DNA of 64,000 bases from JBCBSZ01 sp039185015. Lineage in GTDB: Bacteria > Actinomycetota > Acidimicrobiia > Acidimicrobiales > Poriferisodalaceae. A program made the position numbers and the translations under genes. The first letter of the stretch is position 1. Every line of letters begins with the position of its first letter. The notes below the pieces were generated by a model, which did not search any database, was not told where the DNA came from, and was given only the letters and a program-made list of their open reading frames with translations. Below are positions 18,223 through 25,767 of the stretch, in pieces. The stretch lies in assembly GCA_039185015.1 (NCBI GenBank), contig JBCDAU010000001.1:235089-299088 (forward strand). The letters are read 5' to 3'.

Positions 18223-18583
18223 CGAAGCTGGCCGCCGGGGCCCGAGCGGCCTGTCGAGCGAGCGGATGCGGAATGTCGACCGAGTCGGCGTGGAGCATCG
18301 AGGAAGCGAGACATGAGCAGGGGAGATCGAGGGCGGTTGGTCGGGCTGCCCGTTGGGCGGGGCGTGGCAGCCCGCAGCTCGGGGCCCGTCGCCGTCGCAC
18401 CCCACGTCCTCGCAAGCTGCGGGCGTGGGGGCCCCACGCCGGCGCCACCCGAACTGCTCCGTTGCGCGTCGATCGGGTGCTGTGGTGGTGGGGTGGTGGG
18501 TGTGCTGAGATGTTCGGTATGCGTGGAGAAGCGCTCTGAGCGACGTTCCTGACGATGCCGTCGACACGGAGGCCATTCGGCTC
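18223..18583. other. 361-base gap before rsfS with a 19-base palindrome and no convincing gene
   Basis: After the small hairpin at 18230-18251 I find no tRNA-like fold and no protein with a family match. An 80-codon frame from 18313 lacks a plausible start and has Gly/Arg/Cys-biased composition, so I do not call it. A perfect inverted repeat GGCGTGGGG-G-CCCCACGCC lies at 18422-18440. GGAGAAG at about 18523-18529 could be a ribosome-binding site for an upstream non-standard start of rsfS. The gap may carry the rsfS promoter or a structured leader RNA. Confidence 0.4.
18230..18251 (+). terminator. Possible terminator after the LytR_C gene
   Basis: GGCCGC (18230-18235) pairs with GCGGCC (18246-18251) across a 10-base loop, starting 8 bases after the stop. 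The stem is short and has no T-run, so this is a tentative call. Confidence 0.4.
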
Positions 18584-18940
18584 GTGCTCGACGATCTCGA
18601 TCCACTGGTCCAGGCCGCCGTCGCGGCCATCGACGACAAGCTGGGCTCCGACCCGGTGGTGCTGCAGGTGGGTGAGGTGCTCGGCATCGCCGAGTACTTC
18701 GTCATCGGGTCCGGCGCCAACACCCGGCAGGTCCGAGCCATCGCCGAAGAGGTCGAGCGCCTCGTGAGGGAGCGCACCGAGCGATCGCCGATCCGCATGG
18801 AGGGTCGGGGCGAGTGGCAGTGGGTGGTGTTCGACTACGGCGAGACCGTCGTGCACGTCTTCGACGAGGACGTGCGCGAGTTCTACGAGCTCGAACGGCT
18901 CTGGGCCGACGTGCCCGCCTGGCGCCGCGAGAGCGACTGA
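18584..18940 (+). CDS. rsfS: Ribosomal silencing factor RsfS
   Basis: The protein is 118 residues, normal for RsfS/Iojap. Conserved blocks are VLQVGEVLGIAEYFVIGSGANTRQVRAIAEEVE, then EGRGEWQWVVFDYGETVVHVF and EDVREFYELERLW. RsfS binds ribosomal protein L14 and blocks subunit joining under nutrient limitation. The GTG at 18584 has GGAGG 11 bases upstream. The same frame stays open upstream with reasonable residues (SDVPDDAVDTEAIR), where a CTG follows a good GGAGAAG, so the true start may be about 50 bases earlier. The nadD neighbourhood supports the call. Confidence 0.93.
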   Translation: MLDDLDPLVQAAVAAIDDKLGSDPVVLQVGEVLGIAEYFVIGSGANTRQVRAIAEEVERLVRERTERSPIRMEGRGEWQWVVFDYGETVVHVFDEDVREFYELERLWADVPAWRRESD

Positions 18941-18976
18941 CGCAACACCGGAGCCCCCTCGTGCGTCGTTGAGGTG

Positions 18977-19453
18977 ATGGTGGGAGGCCTCCGACCCGAT
19001 CTCTCCGGCGAGCTCGCTGCGCTCTACGAGCGTGAGTGCGAACCGATGCTCCGCCTGGCGGTGTTGCTCGTCGGGTCTCGGTCGGCTGCGGAAGACGTCG
19101 TGCACGACGCGTTCTCCTCGGTCGGACCGCGGCTCGCCGAGCTCGATCGCCCGGGGGCGTACCTCCGAACCACGGTGGTCAACGGATGTCGAAGCGTGCT
19201 CCGACGCCGAGAGGTCGAGGATCGTGCGGTGCGATCGCTCCCGCGTCGCGATCTCGTCGAGGCGCCCGATCGCCTGACCGAGCTGCGGCTCGCCCTCGAC
19301 CGCCTCACACCTCGTCAGCGAACCGTGATCGTGCTGAGGTACTTCGTCGATCTGCCGGACGACGAGATCGCCGACGTTCTCGACTGTGAGCCAGCAACCG
19401 TGCGGTCCCTCGCCCATCGAGCCATGAAAGTGCTCCGAGAGGTGTTGTCGTGA
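18977..19453 (+). CDS. ECF-type RNA polymerase sigma factor (SigE-like)
   Basis: The protein is 158 residues. Region 2 is LYERECEPMLRLAVLLVGSRSAAEDVVHDAFSS. Region 4 is LDRLTPRQRTVIVLRYFVDLPDDEIADVLDCEPATVRSLAHRAM. This is the SigE/Streptomyces-type ECF group. The start could be GTG 18974, ATG 18977 or GTG 18980, and GAGG at 18971-18974 best suits GTG 18980. Upstream, AACA-N16-CGTC (18944-18967) resembles ECF promoters, and its CTCGTGCGT is shared with the promoters at 57492 and 58907. It is co-translated with the membrane protein at 19450. Confidence 0.92.
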   Translation: MVGGLRPDLSGELAALYERECEPMLRLAVLLVGSRSAAEDVVHDAFSSVGPRLAELDRPGAYLRTTVVNGCRSVLRRREVEDRAVRSLPRRDLVEAPDRLTELRLALDRLTPRQRTVIVLRYFVDLPDDEIADVLDCEPATVRSLAHRAMKVLREVLS

Positions 19454-21135
19454 ACGACCTCGAGACCCGTCTCCGCTCGGAGCTGCCCGAGCTGGCCGAG
19501 GCCTTGCTGGAGCAGCCTCCGGCCGAGGGTGGAGCTGGTGTCGACCCGGTGGCTGACGACATGGCGTTGCGATCCGTCGTCGGCCACCGTCGGTCGGTCG
19601 TCGCCACCGTCGCGGCGTCGATCGTCCTCGCCGTCACGGTCGGTGCCGTGGTGGTGATCCGGGGCTCGGCGTCGACCGAGACGCCGGCCGCAGAGGAACG
19701 GCTCGACACCGCCACGGCAATCCAGGTCATCTCCGACTTCGGGGTGTGGAGCGAGCTCGGTGACGCTCCGATCGAGGCGAGGGCCTTCCCGATCACGGCC
19801 TGGCTGGACGGCGAGCTCGTGGTCTGGGCCGGCTCCGGCGTCGAGCGGGGTTTCGCCTTCACCGACGGCGCCGCCTACGACCCGGCGTCCGAGCGATGGC
19901 GAGTGCTCGAGGTCCCCGGGTGGGGGCATCCGGGTCTGACCGGGGTCGTCGTCGACGGCGACGTGGCGGTGACGGCGAAGGGCGCGGTGACGATGCTGGA
20001 CTTCGCGACCGGCGCGTGGTCCGAGCTCCCAGGGGTCGACGGGCTCCTCGTCCTCGCCCTCGTCGAGCACGAGGAGGAGCTGTACGCGGTGGGACGCCGG
20101 ACCCGCGTCGATGACGTCGCCCTCCTGTCGATCGCACGCTGGGACGGCGATCGCCGACGATGGGAAGTCGGAGCCGGCCTCGAGGACCCCCTGGATCTCC
20201 TCGGCGCCGGCCGATCGCCGATCGAGGTCCACGCGCCGGTGCTCTCGACCGCGGAGGGCATCGTGATCTGGTCGTCCGACGGGGCGGTCCGGTACCAGCC
20301 GGACGCCGATGCGTGGTATCGGCTCGCACCGCTCCGCCTCGACGACCGGACGGTGTCGACCTCGACCGCGGTGGTCACCGAGGTCGGGGTCGTCGCCGTC
20401 GCCAGGACGGAGGACGAGCAGGGTCGGGTCGAACACCGGCTCGCGACCTGGACGGGCTCCGACTGGACGTGGTCGGCGGCGCGCCTCCCCACGGTCGACC
20501 TCGACCAGGTCACGCTCATGCCGGCGAACGAGTGGCTCGTCATGGTGGAGCGAGACCTTCCACCGGTGGTCCTCCACGTGCCCACCGGCGCGTGGGACGT
20601 GCACCTCGACGGTCCACTCGTCGGACTCGTGGGACCCGGTTCGGCGTGGACCGGCGAGCAGCTCCTCATCTGGGGTGGGGCGCCTGGTGATGGCGAGGCC
20701 CGGTCGGTCGGCGCGGTCTGGACCCCTCCGGATCCGGACACTGCCGCGCAGCAGGAATGCCGGCCCGCCGCGGAGCTGGAGCCGCCGGCCGGGCTGCACG
20801 GGCAACCGGTCGACGAGTTGCTCCCGCTCGGTCTCCGGCCCGGTGTGGAGGTGGTCGACCTCGTCGCGACTCGTGTGGACGACGCGACCTTCGACGGTGC
20901 TTGGTACGCGGTCACGGGGATCGTGCGACGGGGCGACGCCGAGCTGGGCCGAGCGACGTGGGGCATGCCCGATGCGATCGCGGCGTCGGTGTCGGCAACA
21001 GCGAGCGTCGACCCGTTGGATACCGACGAGTGGCACCTCTACGCCACGGACGCGCTCGCCGAGGAGATGTCGTCGTGGCGTCGGCTCGACGGGCGGTCGA
21101 GCGAGCTGATCGCTGCGGCCGGATCCCGGTGCTGA
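19450..21135 (+). CDS. Single-pass membrane protein with propeller-like ectodomain, likely partner of the ECF sigma
   Basis: The protein is 561 residues. A short acidic cytoplasmic N-terminus (NDLETRLRSELPELAEALL) is followed by one transmembrane helix (SVVATVAASIVLAVTVGAVVVI). About 490 extracytoplasmic residues follow with recurring blade-like segments (YDPASERWRVLEVPGW, WDGDRRRWEVGAGLE, ATWTGSDWTWSAARL), suggestive of a Kelch/beta-propeller. The GTG overlaps the sigma stop (GTGA). Position and topology suggest an anti-sigma or sensor protein, but no zinc anti-sigma motif (HxxxCxxC) is present. Both function and fold are inferred. Confidence 0.7.
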   Translation: MNDLETRLRSELPELAEALLEQPPAEGGAGVDPVADDMALRSVVGHRRSVVATVAASIVLAVTVGAVVVIRGSASTETPAAEERLDTATAIQVISDFGVWSELGDAPIEARAFPITAWLDGELVVWAGSGVERGFAFTDGAAYDPASERWRVLEVPGWGHPGLTGVVVDGDVAVTAKGAVTMLDFATGAWSELPGVDGLLVLALVEHEEELYAVGRRTRVDDVALLSIARWDGDRRRWEVGAGLEDPLDLLGAGRSPIEVHAPVLSTAEGIVIWSSDGAVRYQPDADAWYRLAPLRLDDRTVSTSTAVVTEVGVVAVARTEDEQGRVEHRLATWTGSDWTWSAARLPTVDLDQVTLMPANEWLVMVERDLPPVVLHVPTGAWDVHLDGPLVGLVGPGSAWTGEQLLIWGGAPGDGEARSVGAVWTPPDPDTAAQQECRPAAELEPPAGLHGQPVDELLPLGLRPGVEVVDLVATRVDDATFDGAWYAVTGIVRRGDAELGRATWGMPDAIAASVSATASVDPLDTDEWHLYATDALAEEMSSWRRLDGRSSELIAAAGSRC

Positions 21136-21166
21136 TCGCCGCCGGCGGCGGGACCGGCCAGGGCTC

Positions 21167-21439
21167 CTACCGTCGCGGCATCCGGCGGAGGGCGGTGTCG
21201 ATGCCGTGCTCGGCGATGTCGGTCTCCAGCCGCTCGGCGATCAGCTGGGACTCGTAGGCATCGCGGCGCAGCGTCCGCACGTGATATCGCCCGTACGGCG
21301 TGATGACGAAGTAGTCGACGCGCGGGCTCGGGCCGCCCCCGAAGTACTGCAGCGACACGACCAGCGCGTTGCCCACCAGCGTCCCCCAGAAGCCGGCCGG
21401 CCGCTCGACCGCCTCCACCCGGACCTCGTGGACGCTCAC
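21167..21439 (-). CDS. Conserved small protein of unknown function
   Basis: The protein is 90 residues with no family I recognise. A hydrophobic patch (GTLVGNALVVSLQYFGG) is followed by a beta-rich segment (RVDYFVITPYGRYHVRTLRRDAYES) and a helical C-terminus (QLIAERLETDIAEHGIDTALRRMP). Arg/Glu balance and third-position GC look coding, and the frame ends tidily between the neighbours. It is the last gene in the leftward run beginning near 28.1 kb, 28 bases after the ferritin-like gene. Confidence 0.6.
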   Translation of the reverse strand: MSVHEVRVEAVERPAGFWGTLVGNALVVSLQYFGGGPSPRVDYFVITPYGRYHVRTLRRDAYESQLIAERLETDIAEHGIDTALRRMPRR

Positions 21440-21467
21440 CCCCGCAGAGGGTAGGAGAGCGACCCCG

Positions 21468-22118
21468 TCAGCAGACCGCGGCGAGACGCCGTTCGAAGGC
21501 GACCCGGCCCGCCTGCTCCCGCTCGAAGGCGCCCCAGACGCGGGCCCTCACCCGGTCCTGAGCGTCCGCCGTCGTGGCGTAGCGCTCGACGGTGCGGCGT
21601 CCGATGAGGACGTGGAAGCGCTCGTCCGGTGTGACCTTGTCGAGCACCGCCTGGGTTGCCGCCGGGAGTCGCGGGCGGAGGTCCTCGAACGCCTGGATGG
21701 CGCCGAGCTCGCCGGCGATGTTGTGGGCGGCGACCTTCTCCAGTGTGTCGTCGCCCGCCGGGTACCAGACCTGGATCCACTCGACCCACTCCGGCTCGGG
21801 CTCCCAATCGTCCAGTGAACCCCCGAGCTCGGCGAGGTGCTGGACGAAGAGGTGGTGGTGCTTGCCCTCGTCGGCGATCTGACGGGTGAGGGAGTAGAAG
21901 ACGTCCTCCTCGGTGACCTCGGCCAGCCAGGCGCCGATGAACTCGGCGGCCTGTCGCTCGTACCAGGCCTGGAACGCGACCCACTCACGCAACTCGGCGC
22001 CCTCCATCGGGCGACCGGCGCCGAAGCCCTGTTCGGCATCGGACAGCTCGGCCCGCCGGGCGGTCAGCTCTGCGCAGATCGAGTCGTAGAACTCGGTCGG
22101 ATCCATCGCTGTGGTCAT
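21468..22118 (-). CDS. Ferritin-like di-iron protein
   Basis: The protein is 216 residues, mostly helical. It has spaced carboxylate/His motifs of a ferritin-like four-helix bundle: YERQAAEFIGAWL (helix 1 Glu), DEGKHHHLFVQHL (ExxH), GELGAIQAFEDL (helix 3 Glu) and DERFHVLIGRRTVE (second ExxH). These fit a di-iron oxidase, oxygenase or rubrerythrin-like centre. The start overlaps the amidohydrolase stop at 22115-22118, so it is co-translated with the hydrolase run. Its reaction cannot be assigned from sequence. Confidence 0.72.
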   Translation of the reverse strand: MTTAMDPTEFYDSICAELTARRAELSDAEQGFGAGRPMEGAELREWVAFQAWYERQAAEFIGAWLAEVTEEDVFYSLTRQIADEGKHHHLFVQHLAELGGSLDDWEPEPEWVEWIQVWYPAGDDTLEKVAAHNIAGELGAIQAFEDLRPRLPAATQAVLDKVTPDERFHVLIGRRTVERYATTADAQDRVRARVWGAFEREQAGRVAFERRLAAVC

Positions 22119-23293
22119 GCTGCGGCCGCCGGCGGGTGGACGACGGCATCGGCGTCGAACCAGGCGCCGGCGGCGAGGCAGCCGACGGGGCGGAGCACAC
22201 GCTCGGCCACCTCGGTCACCTTGCCGTCGGACAGCTCCGTCGGCTCCTCGAGGATCTCCAGGACGGAGACGTGGGCGGTCCGGCCGGCAGCGAGCGAGCC
22301 GACCTCGTCGAGCCGCCCGATCGAGCGGGCCGAGTTGAGCGACGCCATGGCGATCACGTCGGGGAGGTCGACGCCGAGGTGCCAGATCTTCGACATCGTC
22401 GTCGCCAGCGAGAAGACGGGCCCCTCGACGTTGAAGATGTTGAGGTCGGTCGAGATCGTGTCGGGCAGGTAGCCCTGGTCCATCAGCCGGCGGGCATCAC
22501 GGAAGCGGAAATCGGTGCCGCTGTGGCCGACGTCGAGGCGGACGCCCCGGTCGACCGCGTCGCGGAACTCGGCGATGACCTTGTCGTCGTCGCCGATCAT
22601 CCCGCCGGCGCCGCGGAAGGCGTGCGTGATGATGTCGCCGGGCCGGAGCACCCGCAGGAGGGCCGGCGTCGAGATCGTCGGCGTGAACGGGAACCGGCCG
22701 AGGTGGACCATGATCGGCTTCGTGTCCGCCACGGCCTGTGCCGCTTCGAGGAACGGCGACCGGGTCTCGTCGTCGCCGACGTAGCAGGCCCGCACCTTGA
22801 AGCCGACCCCGATGTCGGCGTGGCGCTCGAAGCTCTCCCGAGCCGAGTCCACGTCGAGGTTGCGCAGGTCGTTGGCGATCTCGAGCTTGTGGCAGATGAA
22901 GTCCTTGGTGGCCAGGTAGAGCTGGTTGGCGTCGAGGAAGGCGTAGACCTTCGTCCTCACGTCGGGATGGTCGATCCACGCGCGCCGGGAGATGTCGAAG
23001 GTGGCGATGCCACTGGTGCCGCCGTCGACGAGCACGGGCACGCCGTGGTGGACCCCGATCGGATCGGGCTCCAGGCAGAAGTCGCCGAGTCCGCCGAAGA
23101 CGTGGCAGTGCAGATCGATGAGGCCGGGGGTGACGAGGAGTCCGCTGCAGTCGCGCACCTCGGCATCGGGATGGCGGGCGCCGGCATCGGCGCCGACGTC
23201 CACGATCGCGGTCCCGTCGACGACGACGTCGGCGATCTGATCGGTCTCGCTCGCCGGGTCGATGACCCGGCCCCCTCGCAGCACGATGGTCAT
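22115..23293 (-). CDS. Amidohydrolase/deacetylase-family metallohydrolase (dihydroorotase-like)
   Basis: The protein is 392 residues. The amidohydrolase metal-binding motif is PGLIDLHCHVFGG. Other elements are KVRACYVGDDE (region of the bridging Lys), MVHLGRFPF (His ligand), DIITHAFRG (His ligand) and RLDVGHSGTDFRF (Asp and His). The N- and C-terminal beta-sandwich is visible (MTIVLRGGRVIDP, VSVLEI). This resembles the EF_0837/AHA_3915 family of D-aminoacylase-like enzymes rather than true dihydroorotase. It follows three deaminase-type genes with a 34-base gap. Confidence 0.85.
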   Translation of the reverse strand: MTIVLRGGRVIDPASETDQIADVVVDGTAIVDVGADAGARHPDAEVRDCSGLLVTPGLIDLHCHVFGGLGDFCLEPDPIGVHHGVPVLVDGGTSGIATFDISRRAWIDHPDVRTKVYAFLDANQLYLATKDFICHKLEIANDLRNLDVDSARESFERHADIGVGFKVRACYVGDDETRSPFLEAAQAVADTKPIMVHLGRFPFTPTISTPALLRVLRPGDIITHAFRGAGGMIGDDDKVIAEFRDAVDRGVRLDVGHSGTDFRFRDARRLMDQGYLPDTISTDLNIFNVEGPVFSLATTMSKIWHLGVDLPDVIAMASLNSARSIGRLDEVGSLAAGRTAHVSVLEILEEPTELSDGKVTEVAERVLRPVGCLAAGAWFDADAVVHPPAAAA

Positions 23294-23327
23294 GGCGCGA
23301 CCCTACGACCGAGCGGTTTCGCCGTGG

Positions 23328-24371
23328 TCACGATCGGCTGTCGTCGGCCTGACGGTGCAGGAGCGCATCGATCTCGGCGGCCCACTCGCTGCGCCACGCC
23401 GCCTTCGTCGTCTCGTCGAGCCAGGCCGCATCGAGACCGTTGAGCGCCAGACCCGCCAGCTCCTCGACGCTGAAGCCCTGCAGCTGGTGGAGCGTCGAGT
23501 ACTCGGCGGCGAGATCGATGTTGAACATCGCCGGGTCGTCGGAGTTCACGACGAGGAGCAGCCCAGCGTCGAACATCCGGCGGATCGCGTGCTCCGGGTC
23601 GGCGAGGTCGCGGAAGACCGTCGTGTACGTCGTGGTCGTCGGGCAGACCGTGAAGGGAGTGCGCCGCTCGGCGAGCTCGGCGACGAGGGCCGGATCGTCG
23701 ACGACGTGGTACCCGTGGTCGACGCGCTCGCAGTCCAGGACCTCGATGCCGTTGCGCACGTTCGCGGCCGGTCCGACCTCGCCGGCGTGCGACGTGCGGT
23801 GCAGCCCCTCCTTCGCCGCCAGCGCGAAGGCGTCGCCGTAGTCCTCGGGCGGGAAGCCGACCTCGTTGAAGTCGAGGCCGATGCCGACGATGCGGTCGGT
23901 GCGATGGGCGGCGACCAGCTCGACGAACTCGACGGCGCGGGCCGGGCCGAGCTCGCGGTTGATCGCGGGGATCAGCCGGGCCGTCACTCCGAGATCGTTC
24001 CCGGCGTCGTCGAACCCGGCCAGGATCCCGTCGAGCATCGTCGGGTAGGCGACGCCGTGCTCGAGGTGGGCCTCGGGACTGAAGAACATCTCGACGTAGC
24101 GCGCACCGCTGGCGGCGCACCGCTCCAGGCACTCGTAGGTCACCCGGCGGAAGTCGTCCCGGTCCCGCACCGAGGCGCACACCAGCGAGTAGACGACGAG
24201 GAACTCGGTGAGATCGGCGTAGTCGTAGAGGCCGGCCGGCTCGTCGTGAGGTGGGAGCTCGACGTCGTGCTTCGATGCGAGCTCGGCGAACGTCGCGGCG
24301 TCGACGGCGCCCTCGAGGTGCAGGTGCAGCTCGGCCTTCGGGAGCGCCCGGAGCAGCGCGGCGGTGTCCAT
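23328..24371 (-). CDS. Adenosine/adenine deaminase-like protein
   Basis: The protein is 347 residues of the adenosine-deaminase family. It has PKAELHLHLEGA (zinc-binding HxH at 16 and 18), TSHAGE (zinc His and catalytic Glu), ERVDHGYHV (catalytic His) and VNSDDPAMF (zinc Asp). GIGLDFNEVGFPPEDY is closer to the adenine-deaminase branch (GxxSSE.G.PP) than to the adenosine-deaminase LAGDE motif. The usual CPLSN substrate-loop segment is replaced by CPTTTTYTT. It should deaminate a purine or purine nucleoside, but which one is open. Confidence 0.85.
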   Translation of the reverse strand: MDTAALLRALPKAELHLHLEGAVDAATFAELASKHDVELPPHDEPAGLYDYADLTEFLVVYSLVCASVRDRDDFRRVTYECLERCAASGARYVEMFFSPEAHLEHGVAYPTMLDGILAGFDDAGNDLGVTARLIPAINRELGPARAVEFVELVAAHRTDRIVGIGLDFNEVGFPPEDYGDAFALAAKEGLHRTSHAGEVGPAANVRNGIEVLDCERVDHGYHVVDDPALVAELAERRTPFTVCPTTTTYTTVFRDLADPEHAIRRMFDAGLLLVVNSDDPAMFNIDLAAEYSTLHQLQGFSVEELAGLALNGLDAAWLDETTKAAWRSEWAAEIDALLHRQADDSRS

Positions 24372-24396
24372 CGGCGTTCCTCCAGGGACGTCGGGG

Positions 24397-25767
24397 TCAG
24401 ATCTGCCTGGCGAGGTCGGTCGCCGGCGAGCGGGTCCGGTCGGGGAGCGCGGCGCGTCGGGCGAACAGCTCCTCCGCAGCGGCCTGCGCGTCGGCAGCGA
24501 CCTTCGCGACGTCGACCGAGATCACCTCGCCGTCGGCGACGAGGTGCGTGCCCCGGACCCACACGTCGGTGACGTCGTTGCCGGAGGCGGTGAAGACCAG
24601 GTGCGCCGGGACGTTGAAGTCCTCGCCGCGAAGGACCGGCACGAAGTGCAGGCCGCGGAGCGAGACGAGCACGAGGTCGGCGTCCTTGCCCTGCTCGATC
24701 GAGCCGGTGACGTCGTCGAGACCGAGCGCCTTCGCTCCGTGCAGCGTCGCCATCTCGAGCACGTCCCACGGGTCGCCCACGGTCGGGTCGAGCGTCGAGA
24801 CCTTCTGGAGGAGCGAGGCGAACTTCATCTCGTTGAACAGGTCGAGGTCGTTGTTCTCCTTCTCCCCGTCACTGCCGAGCCCGACCGTGAGGCCGGCCGC
24901 CCGGTAGTGACCCACACGGGCCGGACCGGACGCGAGCTTCATGTTCGAGCAGGGGCAATGGGTGATGGAGGTGTCGGTCTGGACCAACAGCTCGACCTCG
25001 CGGTCGTCGAGCCAGACGCCGTGGGCGATGACCGTGTCGGGACCGAGGATGCCTCGCTGGTACATCTCCTCGATGGGACGGCGACCGAACTGGCGGAGGC
25101 ACTCCTGCACCTCCCAGATCGACTCGGAGGAGTGGGTGTGGAGCCCGGTCGAGAACTCCTCGGCCAGCGCGGCGGCATCCCGGAACATCTGGTCCGAGCA
25201 GTAGAAGAGGTGCTCGAGACCGACCCAGGTCCGGACCCGGCCGTCCGCCGCCGTCCGATGGCTCTCGAGGAGCCGCCGGTTCGACTCGAGCGTCTCGAAG
25301 TAGTCGTAGCGGTCGGCGGTGTACGGCGCGAGCGTCGCGCGGATGCCGACCTCCGCCGCCGCCGTCGCCGACCCCTCCATGAAGCGCCACATGTCGAGCA
25401 CCGAGGTTGTGCCGGCACGGAGCCCCTCGGCGTACGCCATGTACGAGGCCGCCTCGGCGATCTCGGGCGTAAGCGCCCGATGGGCCGGGTCCACGTGCTG
25501 TTCCAGCCACTCCCACAGCGCCATGGACTCGGCGGTGCCGCGGAGCAGGCCGCTGTGGAGGTGGGCGTTGTGCAGCCCGGGCAACAGGACGTGCCCGGTG
25601 CCGTCGATCCGGTCGACGGAGCCCGCTGCGGGGTGACGGGCGACCTCGTCGACCGGGCCCACGGCTGCGATGCGTCCGTCGAGGACGAGGACGGACCCCG
25701 GGTCGTGGAACTCGCGGCGGCCCTCCATCGGCAGCACCACGGCACCGTCGACGAGGAACGAGGTCAC
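24397..25767 (-). CDS. Amidohydrolase of the chlorohydrolase/aminopurine deaminase (TrzA/AtzA-like) family
   Basis: The protein is 456 residues. Zinc motif PGLHNAHLHSGLLRG, then HTHSSESIWEVQ (metal His plus catalytic Glu), VIAHGVWLDD (His), THCPCSNMKLASG and GLGSDGEKENND (Asp). These are the signature blocks of the cytosine-deaminase-like amidohydrolases that deaminate or dechlorinate s-triazines, guanine, SAH or MTA. The two beta-sandwich parts flank the barrel. Its GTG overlaps the next gene's stop by 4 bases. The substrate is unknown, though the neighbours point to purines or related heterocycles. Confidence 0.87.
   Translation of the reverse strand: MTSFLVDGAVVLPMEGRREFHDPGSVLVLDGRIAAVGPVDEVARHPAAGSVDRIDGTGHVLLPGLHNAHLHSGLLRGTAESMALWEWLEQHVDPAHRALTPEIAEAASYMAYAEGLRAGTTSVLDMWRFMEGSATAAAEVGIRATLAPYTADRYDYFETLESNRRLLESHRTAADGRVRTWVGLEHLFYCSDQMFRDAAALAEEFSTGLHTHSSESIWEVQECLRQFGRRPIEEMYQRGILGPDTVIAHGVWLDDREVELLVQTDTSITHCPCSNMKLASGPARVGHYRAAGLTVGLGSDGEKENNDLDLFNEMKFASLLQKVSTLDPTVGDPWDVLEMATLHGAKALGLDDVTGSIEQGKDADLVLVSLRGLHFVPVLRGEDFNVPAHLVFTASGNDVTDVWVRGTHLVADGEVISVDVAKVAADAQAAAEELFARRAALPDRTRSPATDLARQI

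Noticed and set aside
18313..18552. An 80-codon frame before rsfS
   Set aside because: No family match, odd Gly/Cys/Arg composition, no operon logic, and it overlaps the likely rsfS control region.
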